Shown here: positions 51,802 to 63,616 of the stretch, piece by piece
How positions within the stretch are numbered: position 1 is the first letter of the stretch
How the letters are laid out: every line of letters starts with the position of its first letter
Source of the DNA: Ciona intestinalis
Lineage: Eukaryota > Chordata > Ascidiacea > Phlebobranchia > Cionidae
Length of the DNA stretch: 64,000 nt
Reading direction: 5' to 3'
Assembly (NCBI RefSeq): GCF_000224145.3
Contig: NC_020173.2
Location: 1,727,435 to 1,791,434 of the forward strand
Notes under the pieces: generated by a model
Database searches by the model: none
The model's input: only the letters and a program-made list of their open reading frames with translations
What the model was told of the DNA's origin: nothing
Made by a program: the position numbers and the translations under genes

Positions 51802-54800
51802 ATGGCGGAAAAACCTGAAACTTCTCCATTACTTAGAGACCGTCGTTACGACCGAGCATATTACCGAAATGGTCCAGATGATGAGCAAACAGTAACGCTC
51901 CAGTCAGGTGTTTTGGAAAACTCGAATAAACCAGAGCGTCGACGTGAAAGAACGATTTCTTCTCTTGCACCGATTCCACCTTCTTGCTACAATATCAACA
52001 CCTTTACTATATTTCTCGTCTGCTTCCAACTGCTCAATTTACTTACACTTACCTACACCGACAGCGTGATAAACTACATAACCAAGCGTTTTAAAATCCC
52101 ACATACGTTGGCCGCCTTTATTCCAAGCAGTTACGAGTTCGGTTCAATGTTAATCATGATTCCCGTTGCCTACGTTGGAGATAGATGGAACAGACCCAAA
52201 GTAATCGCTATTGGTGTAATCGTAATGATCATTGGTCTTGGTTTTTGTATTCTTCCACATTTCATTCTTCCTGCACCTGCTTCTCACAACTCAACCGTGA
52301 CGTACTTGTGCCAGCCGCAGATCGTCGCTAATACTAAAAAGCCAATCACTTTACCACACCATTCCACATGCACTAAAAAGCACTCAACGATATACAACCC
52401 ATCCCTACTTCTAATGATAGGTATGTGACTATACTACTGTATACTATAGTGTTTTAAAGTAAAATCTGCATCCGTTAATACTTACCGCACGCAACAAGCA
52501 TTAAGACCGCCACATTGACGCACAACACCCCAATCATGCTTTGAGCGAATGACGTGCTGTACATTTGCCCCGCAACCACAACCGCCAACCAGTAAACCGA
52601 TTTCATACATAATTTGCATTAGACAAAGATAGCTTGCAGCCAATGTTATAAATCGTCACGTCTAACCAAAATACACCGAATTATTTGAATATTTTTAATT
52701 TGATGATGTCCTAGTTTGCAGCAGTTGTATAAATTGTCGCATCTAATCCAAATACACCAAGCTATTTAAATATTTTAAACTTTATGACGTCCATGTAATC
52801 AGGGCACGTCTTCGTCGGTCTTGGCTCGGCACCGATTGGACCACTCGGTCTGTCCTTTATTGACGATCACGTGCTACAGAGCAAAGCACCAATATATCTT
52901 GGTAAGTATAAGCTTTACCATCGTAAAAGTACTATAAAAAAACTGTATATTGGATTTTATGTTTATGAAATTAGGTGGGAGAAGACGGGTCATTTTTATC
53001 GCTTAGTATCAAAAAATCCTGATCGTGATTTAAACAATTAACAACGATCTAATATAGGAGTTGTGAAGATACAGTTTTATAATACTTTAAATGTTGTTTG
53101 TTTAATACTAAATGGGACAAGAAAATGTAATGAAAAGGTATCCCATCTTCCCCACCCTACTATATAGTCTGTCGGTTATAGGCACAATAGCGATCGTGTC
53201 TGATCGTTGACGATGCAGCGTCAAAACGATAGTCTTTAAAATGGTTTATATTTTGAAAAAACTGCCTTCGGGTGCATGATTCTGTTAATATTCTTTCTTT
53301 ACTAGCGAATGAGACGAGAAAAGAGAAGGAAAATATGTCCCGTCTTACCCCCTTTGTCATATAATACAGGCATCTATGTTGGAACATCTTTGTTGGGTCC
53401 AGTGTTAGGATTCTTACTCGGGAGTGTAACTTCAAAAGTGTACGTGACAACCTCTAAGTTTGGAAATGAAATTAACTCCGGTAATCCAGATTGGATAGGA
53501 GCTTGGTGGCTCGGTAAGTGTTTTAAGTATTTTCATAAAGTTCTGTTGGGTTAGATGGGATAATGTTAGCCCCTACATAAATGCCATATTTGCTGATTTT
53601 TTTCTGAACAATTACCAACGCTCTTTAACTAATCGTGGAGATACTGTTACATAATTCTGTAAATGTACTTTAGTTGGAACAAGAAAGGAGAATGAAAACA
53701 TGTCCTGTCTTACCCCACCCTACTATAATTAAAGAATTAATTAAGCTTTGTAAAATCCTTTTGTATGAAACCGACATCGCGCAAGTGAGACACAACGGTG
53801 AAAATAATAAAGTATACAGTACATTGCGCAGTGGGCACCATATGTTTCAAACTGTACTGTAAATTACTAAATGCGGTGATATAGCAGGATAGGGAAATAT
53901 AGGACACCTTTTCATTCTATTATCTCGTCCCATTTAGTAGTAAACAAGCATTCAAAGACGTATAAAACCGTATCCTCATGACTCCCATAGACCGTATATT
54001 ATGTGCTAAAGGTGTCCCATCTCCCCCCACCGAACTATATTAATAAACTTGTACTAAAAATTATAATGTACAGGTTACGTCATTATAATTTGTCTCATGC
54101 TGTTCTTGCTCTTTCCTTTCTATTTCTACCCACGGTATCTTCCAGTTTCGGAGGAAAAGGAAGAAGAAATTATGGCGATCAGAAAAGAAAGTCTAAGAAG
54201 ACATGGTGCTGATGCGCAAACGGTTGGCTACTTTAAAACAACTTAAATTACAATATTAATAGCAGGTTTACATTGTTAAACTCTTTAAGTAAAGCTAAAA
54301 AAATGAATAAAACTTGCTTTGTACACCTCATCATGGCCGCTTACGAGTTACTAAATATGTTACATTTTTTTATGATTATTTTTTCTGTTCGACTGACAAT
54401 TTAGACAACCCACCACTGGGTTAGAGCAATTGCCATTAAGTGTCTTGCCCAAGGATACATAGGCCAAAATGGTATAGCAGCGACGAAGATATGGCTTGTG
54501 TTTGGTATATATTGGTCTATATATGCTCTGCTGTAGCCCTGGTTACATCTTGGGAAACGGTTTTAATGATACTCTAAACTGGTAAATACTTTGTGCAGTC
54601 TACAGAAAACAGCACATTTCCGTGCACCGAAGAGAACAGCAGCGCTTCAATCTCGAGCAAAAGTACGATCTTTGGAAAACTCGTTTCTGCCATTAAAGGT
54701 TGTAGCCTCTATACAGGTTTTGCTTGACGCTATACTACCTTTTTAAAACTTTTTTCGCAGACCTAATATGCGCTATCCAGAGAACGCTTGTAACGCCTTT

Positions 54801-57036
54801 TGTGTTTTCTGCCATACTCGCATACATTGCAATGGCGAATCTTTTGGGAGGAATGTCGACATTTGGCCCAACTTATGTGCAACGGATGTTTAATGTACAG
54901 AGAACAACTGCGGATTTACTAATCGGTATAGCCCTAGTACTGTATAGACCTTACTAGATTATAAGTATTAAAGAACATAGCCCTTGAACTATAGACCCTA
55001 TACTTATAGCCTATAATAGAGAATATAAGCATTCATATTTTGCAATGCTTTGATACTTAAAACCATACTTTTATTTGCTATGAGTTAAGTTTGGTGCAAT
55101 GTATGGGTTTACGTCAGAACTACCTAAATTCCTTCTTGTAAAGTGGAAATATTTTGTTAGAGCTTCCAGCAGATCTGCGTCCTGTTGGGCTTCGGTTAGA
55201 ATCCAGCTGTACACGAAACTAATATGTAATTTACTCATTTCTTGATATTTAGGCGGTGTTTGCATTCCCATGGGGGTAATGGCCACCATATTAAGCGGTT
55301 ACGTAATCAAGAAATACAATTTCGATTTGCGAAAGACACTTCTGTTGATCATCGTTTTCTCTGGGGCAGCTTGCATTTTCTTTGCAACTCTCTTTCTTTT
55401 CGGTTGTAAAGATTTGACCGTAGTTGGCATAAACAAGCCATTTCAGTAAGTTTGATAAAATAACATGTTCATTTTAATGGAGTTTTTTAAACATATGAAG
55501 CAGGTGGCTTATTATAAATAACTTTAAGCCGAGATTGTTATATAGATTACAAACTTCGCCATTTAAAGTAAGGTGGGGGAGAGATGGGACACCTTTTTAG
55601 TCTATTTTCTCGTCCCATTTGGTAGTCAACAAAAAAACATTCAAAGAATTATAAAACCGTATCCTCACGACTTCCATAGACCGCTGTTAATTGTTCAAAA
55701 CACGACCAGGATATTTGGGTATTATTTGCTAAAGGTATCCTGTTTTCACCCAACCTACTATATCAAAAACTGCTGGTTTAATTTTTACAATGTAACAATA
55801 TGCATATCAGCAGCCAGACCAACGTATCCTTGTGCAGTTCTCAGTGTGGTTGTCCCAAGGATCAATTTAAAGTAGTTTGTGGTTCCAACAAGTTGAATTA
55901 CATCTCACCGTGTTCGGCCGGGTGTGCGGCAAGCCATCTAGCACCGAAAAGCAGCAACCTGCTTCAGCAGAAAACGGTTTGGTGGCTTTTTATGCTTGAA
56001 ACAATGAAATGAGTGTTCTGTATTTAGTATGAAACGATACAGTAATGGATTATAGTCGATTGAAGTTTAACGTAACTGTACGGTGACGCGTGTGTGACTG
56101 GACATTCAATACCAGTTTTCTTTGGTTGACAACATTATTTTAAACAATTCTTTTTGCATTTCAGATTTACACGAATTGCAGTTGTATACCTGGCAAGTCA
56201 AACACCGCTGTCAGTGGTACGTGCACAACTACACAATGTGTAGGAGTACTTGCTGGATTTCTGGTGTGCGGTTCTATTTCAGTGGCATGTTATTGCTTCT
56301 GCCAAGCTCCTGTATACGTTATGCTGCTACGAGTGTTGGAAACGCAAGATAAAGCGCTTGGTATTGGACTTCTTGCTTTTGCATCACGGTTACTTGGTAA
56401 ATGAAAAGCTTAGGCCTAAACTGTCTGTTAGGATAATACAAACAACATGTATACACTTTGGGCACTTTCATTGCAAATGGTCCAAAAACTTTTGCGGTGT
56501 CTGCTACCATATACTCATTATATAAACCACTTAATACGAGTGTTGGAAACGCAAGATAAAGCGCTTGGTATTGGACTTCTTGCTTTTGCATCACGGTTAC
56601 TTGGTAAGTGAAAAGCTAAGGCCTAAACTGTCTGTTAGGATAATACAAACAACATGTATATACTTTGGGCGCTTTCATTGCAAATGGTCCAAAAACTTTT
56701 GCGGTGTCTGCTACCATATACTCATTATATAAACCACTTAATTCTGTTGTAGGCTACATTCCAGGACCGATTTGGTTTGGTATTCTGGTAGATCGAAGTT
56801 GCAAGTACCATGAGAACAAGTGTGGCTCAAAAGCGTTGTGTCGACTTTACAATAAGTATGGACTCCGCCTAAGTTTCATAGGACTTAGTCTAGCTTGTGG
56901 AATGACGTACATGCTGGTTTTTGTTGCCACATTTGCTTGGATGGAATGTCACAAGAACATATACAAAACCGCAGTAATTTACCATGGAAAGTCAGAGGAC
57001 TTGTTGCTTGGTAAAACAGAAGAAAATGAAAGCTGA
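51802..57036 (+). CDS. SLCO/OATP organic anion transporting polypeptide
   Basis: Twelve-helix plasma-membrane exchanger for amphipathic organic anions (bile salts, thyroid hormone and similar). Exons: 51802-52420, 52803-52901, 53370-53513, 54074-54222, 54599-54698, 54761-54925, 55253-55445, 55811-55976, 56165-56396, 56753-57036; 716 aa in one frame. Acidic cytosolic N terminus (MAEKPETSPLLRDRRYDRAY) contains a dileucine-type SPLL. Seen: helix 1 FTIFLVCFQLLNLLTLTYTD; YVGDRWNRPKVIAIGV; the OATP signature DWIGAWWLG; and loop 9-10 with a Kazal-like module CSSQCGCPKDQFKVVCGSNK continuing LNYISPCSAGC, then YTNCSCIPG. Last exon GYIPGPIWFGILVDRSC matches the family. Two donors are ACG|GTT, weaker than usual. 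Exon 9 runs into a 207-bp tandem duplication. Subfamily uncertain, SLCO4-like by general feel. Confidence 0.9.
52971..53166 (-). mobile_element. MITE family A copy (SLCO intron 2, first)
   Basis: Reversed: ATTAGGTGGGAGAAGACGGG to CCCATCTTCCCCACCCTACT. Confidence 0.85.
53275..53356 (-). mobile_element. MITE family A fragment forming the exon 3 acceptor region (SLCO intron 2)
   Basis: Right part only: GATTCTGTTAATATTC, GAATGAGACGAGAAAAGAG, then GTCCCGTCTTACCCCC. Thirteen nt later comes the AG of exon 3, so the element's end supplies the pyrimidine tract. Confidence 0.7.
53546..53727 (-). mobile_element. MITE family A, GTAAGAT-like subfamily (SLCO intron 3, first)
   Basis: Starts TTGGGTTAGATGGGATAATG and ends GTCCTGTCTTACCCCACCCT; reversed. 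Confidence 0.75.
53882..54046 (+). mobile_element. MITE family A, internally shortened (SLCO intron 3, second)
   Basis: TAGCAGGATAGGGAAATATA to CCCATCTCCCCCCACCGAAC. Lacks the ACACGATCAGG segment; 27 nt from exon 4. Confidence 0.85.
54302..54490 (-). mobile_element. tRNA-headed SINE, head-truncated (SLCO intron 4)
   Basis: Tail side AATGAATAAAACTTGC, then GGCCGCTTACGAGTTACTAA and GTTAGAGCAATTGCCATTAA; stops at GGTATAGCAGCGACGA. Confidence 0.75.
55566..55763 (+). mobile_element. MITE family A copy (SLCO intron 7)
   Basis: AGTAAGGTGGGGGAGAGATG to ATCCTGTTTTCACCCAACCT with terminal ACTATAT; 47 nt from exon 8. Confidence 0.87.
56328..56741. repeat. 207-bp tandem duplication spanning an exon/intron border of SLCO
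   Basis: 56328-56534 and 56535-56741 are almost identical (a handful of substitutions, no length change). Each contains the last ~69 nt of exon 9 with its donor, plus ~138 nt of intron. The first copy keeps donor GTAAAT, the second GTAAGT. The second exon piece has no acceptor before it, so normal splicing should go from the first donor to exon 10. High identity means either a very recent event or a haplotype/assembly artefact. Confidence 0.95.
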
Positions 57037-57954
57037 ACTTTTGTCTAAATCCTCAATGCCTATGCCTTCTTTTTTTAAATAAGATATTTTCATTTTTCCT
57101 TTTAGACAGTTTGTGCGTGGTAAAGAAACGAATGCATTTGAGATGCTATGCAAACATGATTAAGCCAACAGTGTTTAGAAACGTTTTCCATCTTTTCTTG
57201 GTTAAGAATTTCCACAAAAAGATAATCGTGACGAAAAAAATAACTTAATACTTTATTAGCAAAAGTGGGTACGCAGAATAATCTCAAACGTCCATCGGTT
57301 GCAAAAATACTGCCATTGAAAAAAGAAAAAAAATCGATCGGTTTGCTGGCAGCAAACAAACGAAAGCGGCGCTACTGGCAATGAGCAGCGGCTGGTTATT
57401 GCACTTGCCCTATGCGGCGACACAGTGGCACCACAGTCAAAATACGTGCCCATTAAACTCCCAAGTGGTTCGCACGTCGGTGCGCCATTGGTCGATTTAA
57501 ATAATAGACACACAGCGTCGCCCAATCAGAGGTGAGATCTCACGGTGACGAAAAATGAGGAATGTGAGAAATTAACAGGACGTGAAAAAAAATATGTAAA
57601 ACCGTTACATAGACAGCGTAAACGGCAGTATAGTACTACCCGAAGCACATATTATGTTTTAAAGAAAATTTCGTATTATTTTTAAATGTGTAAAGTAACG
57701 GTTGGTCGCAGTGTTCACCATGGAACTGCATCTATACACGCAGCTATTAAAAGATCATCAGAATATGAGATATTGCACGAAAAGAGAAACTATTTTTAAA
57801 CTATCCAGCAGAAAGTGAAACGACCACGATCAACCGGATGAATATTAAAAAAAAAGAAAATTCAAAATACAAATCTGGTTTTAGCCCATACTTAATTATC
57901 AAAACAATAAAAAATTTAACGTGTAGAAATGCGGAAACGAAACGAGCAGCGCAA
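57037..57954. other. Convergent spacer between SLCO and DGK
   Basis: Mostly A+T-rich, with an unexpected GC-rich block at 57360-57540 holding CCAAT/ATTGG boxes (ATTGGTCGATTTAAA, CCCAATCAGAG) that would suit a promoter, although both flanking genes end here. No exon was confirmed. Confidence 0.45.
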
Positions 57955-60900
57955 TTAGTGATGAAGTTCCTTTATAGCAGCCTGAAGTCGCTTTAGGTGG
58001 CCCATCTTAGAAATACCGAGGTCCTATTTAAAATGTGTCAATTTTAGGCTAGAATCGTCCACAAAAATTTTCATTTTAATCGAAAATGATATCGCTTATA
58101 ATTTTTCGCAGCTAGTTTTCGATTTTGTTGAAACAATATTTACGAGTTTTAACATAAAAACTTTGGACCGTTGAAATTTTACCTTGAGATCACTTGTATC
58201 AAGTTTAAGAAGTTCCTTGCCCTGAATGTCGTTTCTTGCAAACAATTCCCGATAATCGTGTAGCTGGTTCGATTCCAACCATGCACCAACGTCATCTGAC
58301 GTCCAATTTGTAACTGTGATGAAACAATAGCAATTTCAGTATCATAAAATAACAGAAATTTCAGTATCATAAAATAACATAAATTTCAGTAAAATAAAAT
58401 AACAGAAATTTTAGTATCATAAAATAACAGAAATTTCAGTAAAATAAAATAACAGAAATTTCAGTATCATAAAATAACAGAAATTTCAGTATCATAAAAT
58501 ATCAGAAATTTCATTATCATAAAATAACAGAAATTTCAGTATCATAAAATAACAGAAATTTTAGTATCATAAAAATTAACCGAAATTTCAGTATCATAAA
58601 ATAACAGAAATTTTAGTATCATAAAATAACAGAAATTTCAGTATTATAAAATAACAGAAATTTCAGTATCATAAAATAACAGAAATTTCAGTATCATAAA
58701 ATAACAGAAATTTCAGTATCATAAAATAACAGAAATTTCAGTATCATAAAATAACAGAAATTTTAGTATAATAAAACACAATGTGATAGTTATGAATACC
58801 GTTGCAATCGGTAGGAGAACATTTTTCTTTCTTCTGCGCTTTCTTAAACAGCCGAAACTTGCCGCCTTGCCGATTTCCAGATGATTTTGCTAAACCAGTT
58901 GCTTCTGAGCTTCGAGACTGAAAAACAAAACAATATATAGTAGGGTGGGGTAAGATGAGACAATTTTCATTCTTTTTTCTCGTCCTATTTGGTAGTAATA
59001 CTTACAGTATTTAACCGTAGCCTCGGAACCCTAAAAGTTTGTTCATAATTGTTTAAAACACGATCAGGAAATATAGGCATTAGGTACCAACAATATCCCA
59101 TTTTACCCCACAGTACTATATACAAAATACACAAAAACATTCAATAATAGAATTTAATTTCAGTTATTATAACGGCAACTTACGTCTTCTGTTACACGAG
59201 ACAGCCACCTTAAATCCCGCATTTTCTTAAGTTCAATTTCAATCCATTCCAACCAATTCAACATTTTCTCTAGCATTTCAGGGCCAAGCTCCTGCATTTG
59301 AAGATTAGGCTTAAATAAAAAAAACAGTGATATATGTGGTAACTTGTAAGCGGGTACAAAGTTTATAAGACAGAATATTTGCGTTGTAACGCCTGCATTG
59401 CACGCCACGCGAGGGTAAACAAGTGACATTCATTCTTAGAATTTATAAATGGTGTACAACATTCTTGTATTTATTTATTTAAGATAACCATAGAAGATTA
59501 ATGCAGTGTTATTTATATCACCCCTCAATTTAATTCGACAACAGCAACGATTTACGTTTAACTCACAAACCAGCTGGGTAATTCAATAAACAAAATAAAA
59601 TACCCAAAATTCAAAAAAACCTAATTTTACAATATATTTACACAGTATATTGAAAATGATAGAAATTCGATATCAAAGCAATGTGTCATACCTCTCCTTT
59701 TCTTGACAACAAAGAACTCAATATTGCGCTCAGCTCTCGAACCAAGTCGTAAAATCCGACTACCATCTGGTGTGTGGTACTGTCGGCCAAGCGACCCATA
59801 GGCCGTAGTTTGCCGTTTGCCCGAAGCACAGCTGAGACTTGGGGTAAGAGCTCTTCACTCAAAAGGTTGCTGCCCGTTACCGATTCACTGATGCTGTTAT
59901 GTAGTGGGGATATTATTAATTAAAACGTGGAATACTGACAGTGTAGAAGGAATCTTAAACCAAAATAGTTTAAATAGAAGAATATAAATGTATTACATTT
60001 TATCATTTAGTTAAAACGTTCTGGACTTTCCGTTTTGAGATTCAATCATGTTTTGCAGTTTTTTTTTAGAAAATATTTGTTAAGGTATAATAAAAATGAG
60101 TGGTAATATACTGTGGGGCGTCTAAGTTATGCTAAAGCTAGCACTGTTTTATTGAATTAACACAGCCGCAAACTACATTAATTGAAATAATGTTTATAGA
60201 AGACGTTGTTATTATTTTTCATGGTAAAGATGGAATTATACAATTGGGAAATAATATTTTCCAGCGTCTGGCACGAGGTGTATGAAACAGAACACCCGTG
60301 TTATAACGACTGTCGTTTTCCGGCCACGTGAGGATAAAGTGAGTTACATTCATTTAGCGCGCTTATGGCAGCATTTCTTTTTTCATAAAGGGGAAAAGGA
60401 GTGTCTTACCACACGGCTACTGTTGAAACTGTTTCAACGAATTCGTTTATTAGACTTGCATCCGCGTCAGACATAAATTCGCTGCCGCTGTAATTTTTCT
60501 CGTTGCCGAACCTGTGCTTGTCCTCCCATGCCTTGAGCGCCACCTCGAGTCTCTGCGGGAAAATAGATGTTACCGCTAAGTGGCGGGGAAGAGGCGCCAC
60601 AAACACTTACGCGGTCTCGGGCGAGCATCTGGACTCGGTTTTTGTGCAGGATTTTTACTACTCCTGGCGGTTGCAGCCAAGCCTCACCGTCGATTTGTAA
60701 CGGTACAGGTTCTTCGCCTGTGGAAAACATATGGGGAATATACTACGTGATTTAAATGGCCCTGGAGCACACACTCAATTAAATGACCGAAAAGCAGAAC
60801 AAAAAATTAAAAATATTTTTTTTATAACAAAACTACACAACTATAGACCTGGAAAACTAGAACAAAGAAATAAAAAATCACAATATTTTCCCTTAAAAAA

Positions 60901-63616
60901 ACAACAAAAATAAAAATTAGATATATCAGAAATTATAAACTTACCGAGTATCGTGATCTTTATGGATCTACACTGAGCAATACGATGATGCTGCAACACA
61001 CCTTCAGGACCAACAACTGCCATACCAAGCTGTACTGTATTGAATACTGCCAAAACTTCCAGCATTTTATCATTATACGAAGGGGGCATGAAAATCTATT
61101 ATAATACTGGTTAGCAAGGGCACAAACGTGTATATTGGAATGGGGGTAAGATGGGATATGCTTTCACTCTATTTTTTCGTCCCATTTGGTAGTAAACAAA
61201 GAATAATTACAGAATTTATAACCGCAGCCCTGTGACTCCAAAAGGGCGCTCTTAATTGTTTAAAAACGTTATGGAAATATGAGAGTTATGTGATAACGAT
61301 ACCCCATCTTACTCAACGATACGTTATATTCGTTTTTAATACATACCTCGTTACCGGACCGGCTGCCCCAGAAATTTGCTCCGCCCATAAAGGAAGGTAT
61401 ATTAAGCACTACAATGCCTTGTATGGTGGGTAGGGATATCGGTTGTCCGTCACATTCAAGTTTTATTCGTTGCTCGAGGTTCTTGTACGTTTTGACAGCG
61501 AACTCTTTAGTTGCGAGCACGCCATACCACATGCGGTTCTTGGCTCGGCTGTTGGTGTATGACGTTAAGTGTTTGATAGAAACCAATATTTTGAAATTGT
61601 TATACAGTAAGGTGAGGTGAGACAGTACATATTTTATTCTATTTTTTCGTTCCATTTGGTGGTAAACAAAGATGTTTACAGAATTATATACCCTTATGTT
61701 TACAGAATTATACACCCTTAGCACTGCGACTAAAAAGTAGCGCTGTTAATTGTTCAAAACACGATGAGGAAATACAGGATTTAAGTGGTACCTTACCCTA
61801 CCATAGTACTAATTTAATTTATTTAATAAAAGCATAGCAGCCGACCACGGACAGTAAGTCACTGAACTTACGAAGCTTACTGTCTTAAATTGTTAGCTAC
61901 ACCATAACTGACAGGGGCAAACCAAAACTGGGAGGAGGGCTATATTGTTCGGTATTCGGTAGCAAATACTGACCTGCATTTCTTCGGGTGTTCCTCTCTT
62001 TTCTTGTGGAAATCAAGAGTAATTTTAGCATCGAGTCCGATACCGAAGTAACTGTTCATGACGCATTTCTCCGACATAATGCTGTTCAATCTGTTTAGTC
62101 AAAATGTAAGTAAATACACTTATACCCTTTTTGCATGGTAAAAAGTTAATGCAAATAGCGATCCGCATTAACTCGTGATGTGATAACTCGCTAACCGCGT
62201 TATTTTGCATGGTCATTGGTTTATGCGCGTATTAACATTGAGCTTATTTTAGCGCAATATTGTTAAATCTAGTTTATAAAATAAGTTTTGATACTTTATG
62301 GTGCTATTACCAACAAAAACTGTAAAAATAATACCCGAAAAGGATTAGGCTCTTAAAAGTAAAACTGTACTTCCACAATACTTTTCTTTACTCGCATAAT
62401 GCGAGTAACAACCAACCTTCTACAGCATGCAGGTAACACGCTTATGGCGAGTACTTGCGCGCATAAAAGTGACCATGCAAAAAGGGCCGGCTTATGCTTT
62501 TATAATACACGTGTTCTATGAATTGAGTAGGCTATAGTTATACTTAATTAGGTTATTTATACCTATACCTCTTGTGTTCGGTCGCGTTTTGACTATACTT
62601 GTATGCCAAGTTGTATCACGCATATGTTTCTAAATTTTTAAAAACTATAATTTTCAAAAATCACGATGCAAAAAATCATATCAATAACCGGACCAGCTTA
62701 AACTAGTTCAAACCCACTTACACTGCTTCGCTTTCCTTGGTAGCCAGGGGTGACGTCACAGGAGCGCAGATTGTGTCGGCATTTGCAAGCAAAGCTCGAC
62801 TGAGGAAACTTCCACGTTTCTGTTCGGTGTACAACGGGTGGATAACTGTAATAGATGAAACTTAAGTCGGTACCTTGAATGCAGTGACCGGAAAAACACA
62901 ACATAAAACTAAAAAACACGGTATTTCCCATAAGAAAACATATGCAACTATATTACTATACCCCTGAAAAGAAAAGAAAATAAAAAAAACAACTATATTT
63001 TCCTTAAAAAGGTGTTTAAGTCGAGGTTAAGTCGGTACATTGAATGTGGTTGCACCCTGGGTGTTGGGGTAGTGTACCAACTTTGGACTAAATCCTAGGT
63101 CCCATGGCGTGCCGTAGGGCCTCATCCTCACGGAAAAGAATAAGTGGATATACCCATTATAGACATGGCGGTCGTATAATATATTTATCTAACTTTTTAT
63201 TTATTACTTCGAAAACAATAGCGGAGATCATGTTATTTGAAACGGAAGAGAAGAGAATCAACAGCAAAACAATAGTCGTTAAAACACTATGAATTAAAGG
63301 TGTGGGATTATAATGCAAAAAGTCTACTTACTTGTTGAATTCTGTGTTTTTGAGCCTTGTTTGTCCGGTAAACTCGCACTGAACGACGCTGTGGGGTGAA
63401 CAAACAATCAGAAATAATAAAATGGAAAAAAGATTAAGAAAAATATCACACGTACCGATTCCAGGTTTTGAGGGGTTGCCTTCACACATGGACTGTTGAC
63501 GAACGTACTGGTTAAACATAGGGGCGTTAAGGGTGGAAGTGGGCGTGTTGGGGGCGGAGCGGGAGGTGGGACGAACACTGGGAACGGGTAGGGATGACGT
63601 CACACATTGGGAGGAG
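57955..63616 (-). CDS. Diacylglycerol kinase delta/eta type, C-terminal two-thirds (5' part outside window)
   Basis: Type II DGK, which phosphorylates diacylglycerol to phosphatidic acid. Exons seen: 63616-63456, 63388-63332, 62845-62722, 62090-61974, 61548-61347, 61095-60945, 60717-60611, 60552-60410, 59893-59692, 59291-59184, 58917-58800, 58313-58183, 58023-57955; all phases agree, 563 codons. A Ser/Pro-rich insert ([17 protein letters not shown]) and [20 protein letters not shown] precede the accessory catalytic domain: [98 protein letters not shown]. The C terminus is a SAM domain ([57 protein letters not shown]), by which delta/eta kinases oligomerise. PH, C1 and the ATP-binding half are beyond the right edge. 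Acceptors six nt apart at the 59893 exon (59893 or 59887) are both in frame. The protein is probably the single pro-orthologue of DGKD/DGKH. Confidence 0.92.
58330..58785. repeat. Minisatellite, ~25-bp unit, about 18 copies (DGK intron)
   Basis: The unit is CAGTATCATAAAATAACAGA plus AATTT. Variants include AGTAAAATAAAAT and TTAGTATCAT. It fills nearly the whole intron between the last two-but-one exons of DGK, ending 15 nt from exon 58800. Homogeneity suggests active length change. Confidence 0.95.
58936..59121 (+). mobile_element. MITE family A, GTAAGAT subfamily (DGK intron), reference copy
   Basis: Both ends intact: TATAGTAGGGTGGGGTAAGA and CCCATTTTACCCCACAGTAC plus TATATA; core CCGTAGCCTCGGAACCC. 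Confidence 0.88.
59327..59436 (+). mobile_element. tRNA-headed SINE, tail-side fragment (DGK intron)
   Basis: GGTAACTTGTAAGCGGGTAC, then GCACGCCACGCGAGGGTAAA and a short tail TGACATTCATTCT. Confidence 0.7.
60262..60354 (+). mobile_element. tRNA-headed SINE, tail-side fragment (DGK intron)
   Basis: CAGCGTCTGGCACGAGGTGT, then GTTTTCCGGCCACGTGAGGA, ending GTTACATTCATTT. The match to the family is high. Confidence 0.78.
61138..61325 (+). mobile_element. MITE family A, GTAAGAT subfamily (DGK intron)
   Basis: GGAATGGGGGTAAGATGGGA to CCCCATCTTACTCAACGATA; core CCGCAGCCCTGTGACTCC. Confidence 0.8.
61602..61812 (+). mobile_element. MITE family A, GTAAGAT subfamily with internal duplication (DGK intron)
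   Basis: ACAGTAAGGTGAGGTGAGAC to CCTTACCCTACCATAGTACT. A roughly 24-bp piece (ATGTTTACAGAATTATA...) is repeated inside. Confidence 0.75.

Noticed and set aside
55573-55875. ORF reading MGERWDTFLVYFLVPFGSQQ
   Set aside because: It is a translation of a MITE copy. The same WDTF.FYFL.PF string appears from other copies (near 8677-8916 and 34399-34599), so it reflects shared repeat DNA, not a protein family.
58330-58785. Regularly spaced repeats, CRISPR-like at first sight
   Set aside because: Units abut directly with no unique spacers, in a eukaryotic intron; it is a minisatellite.
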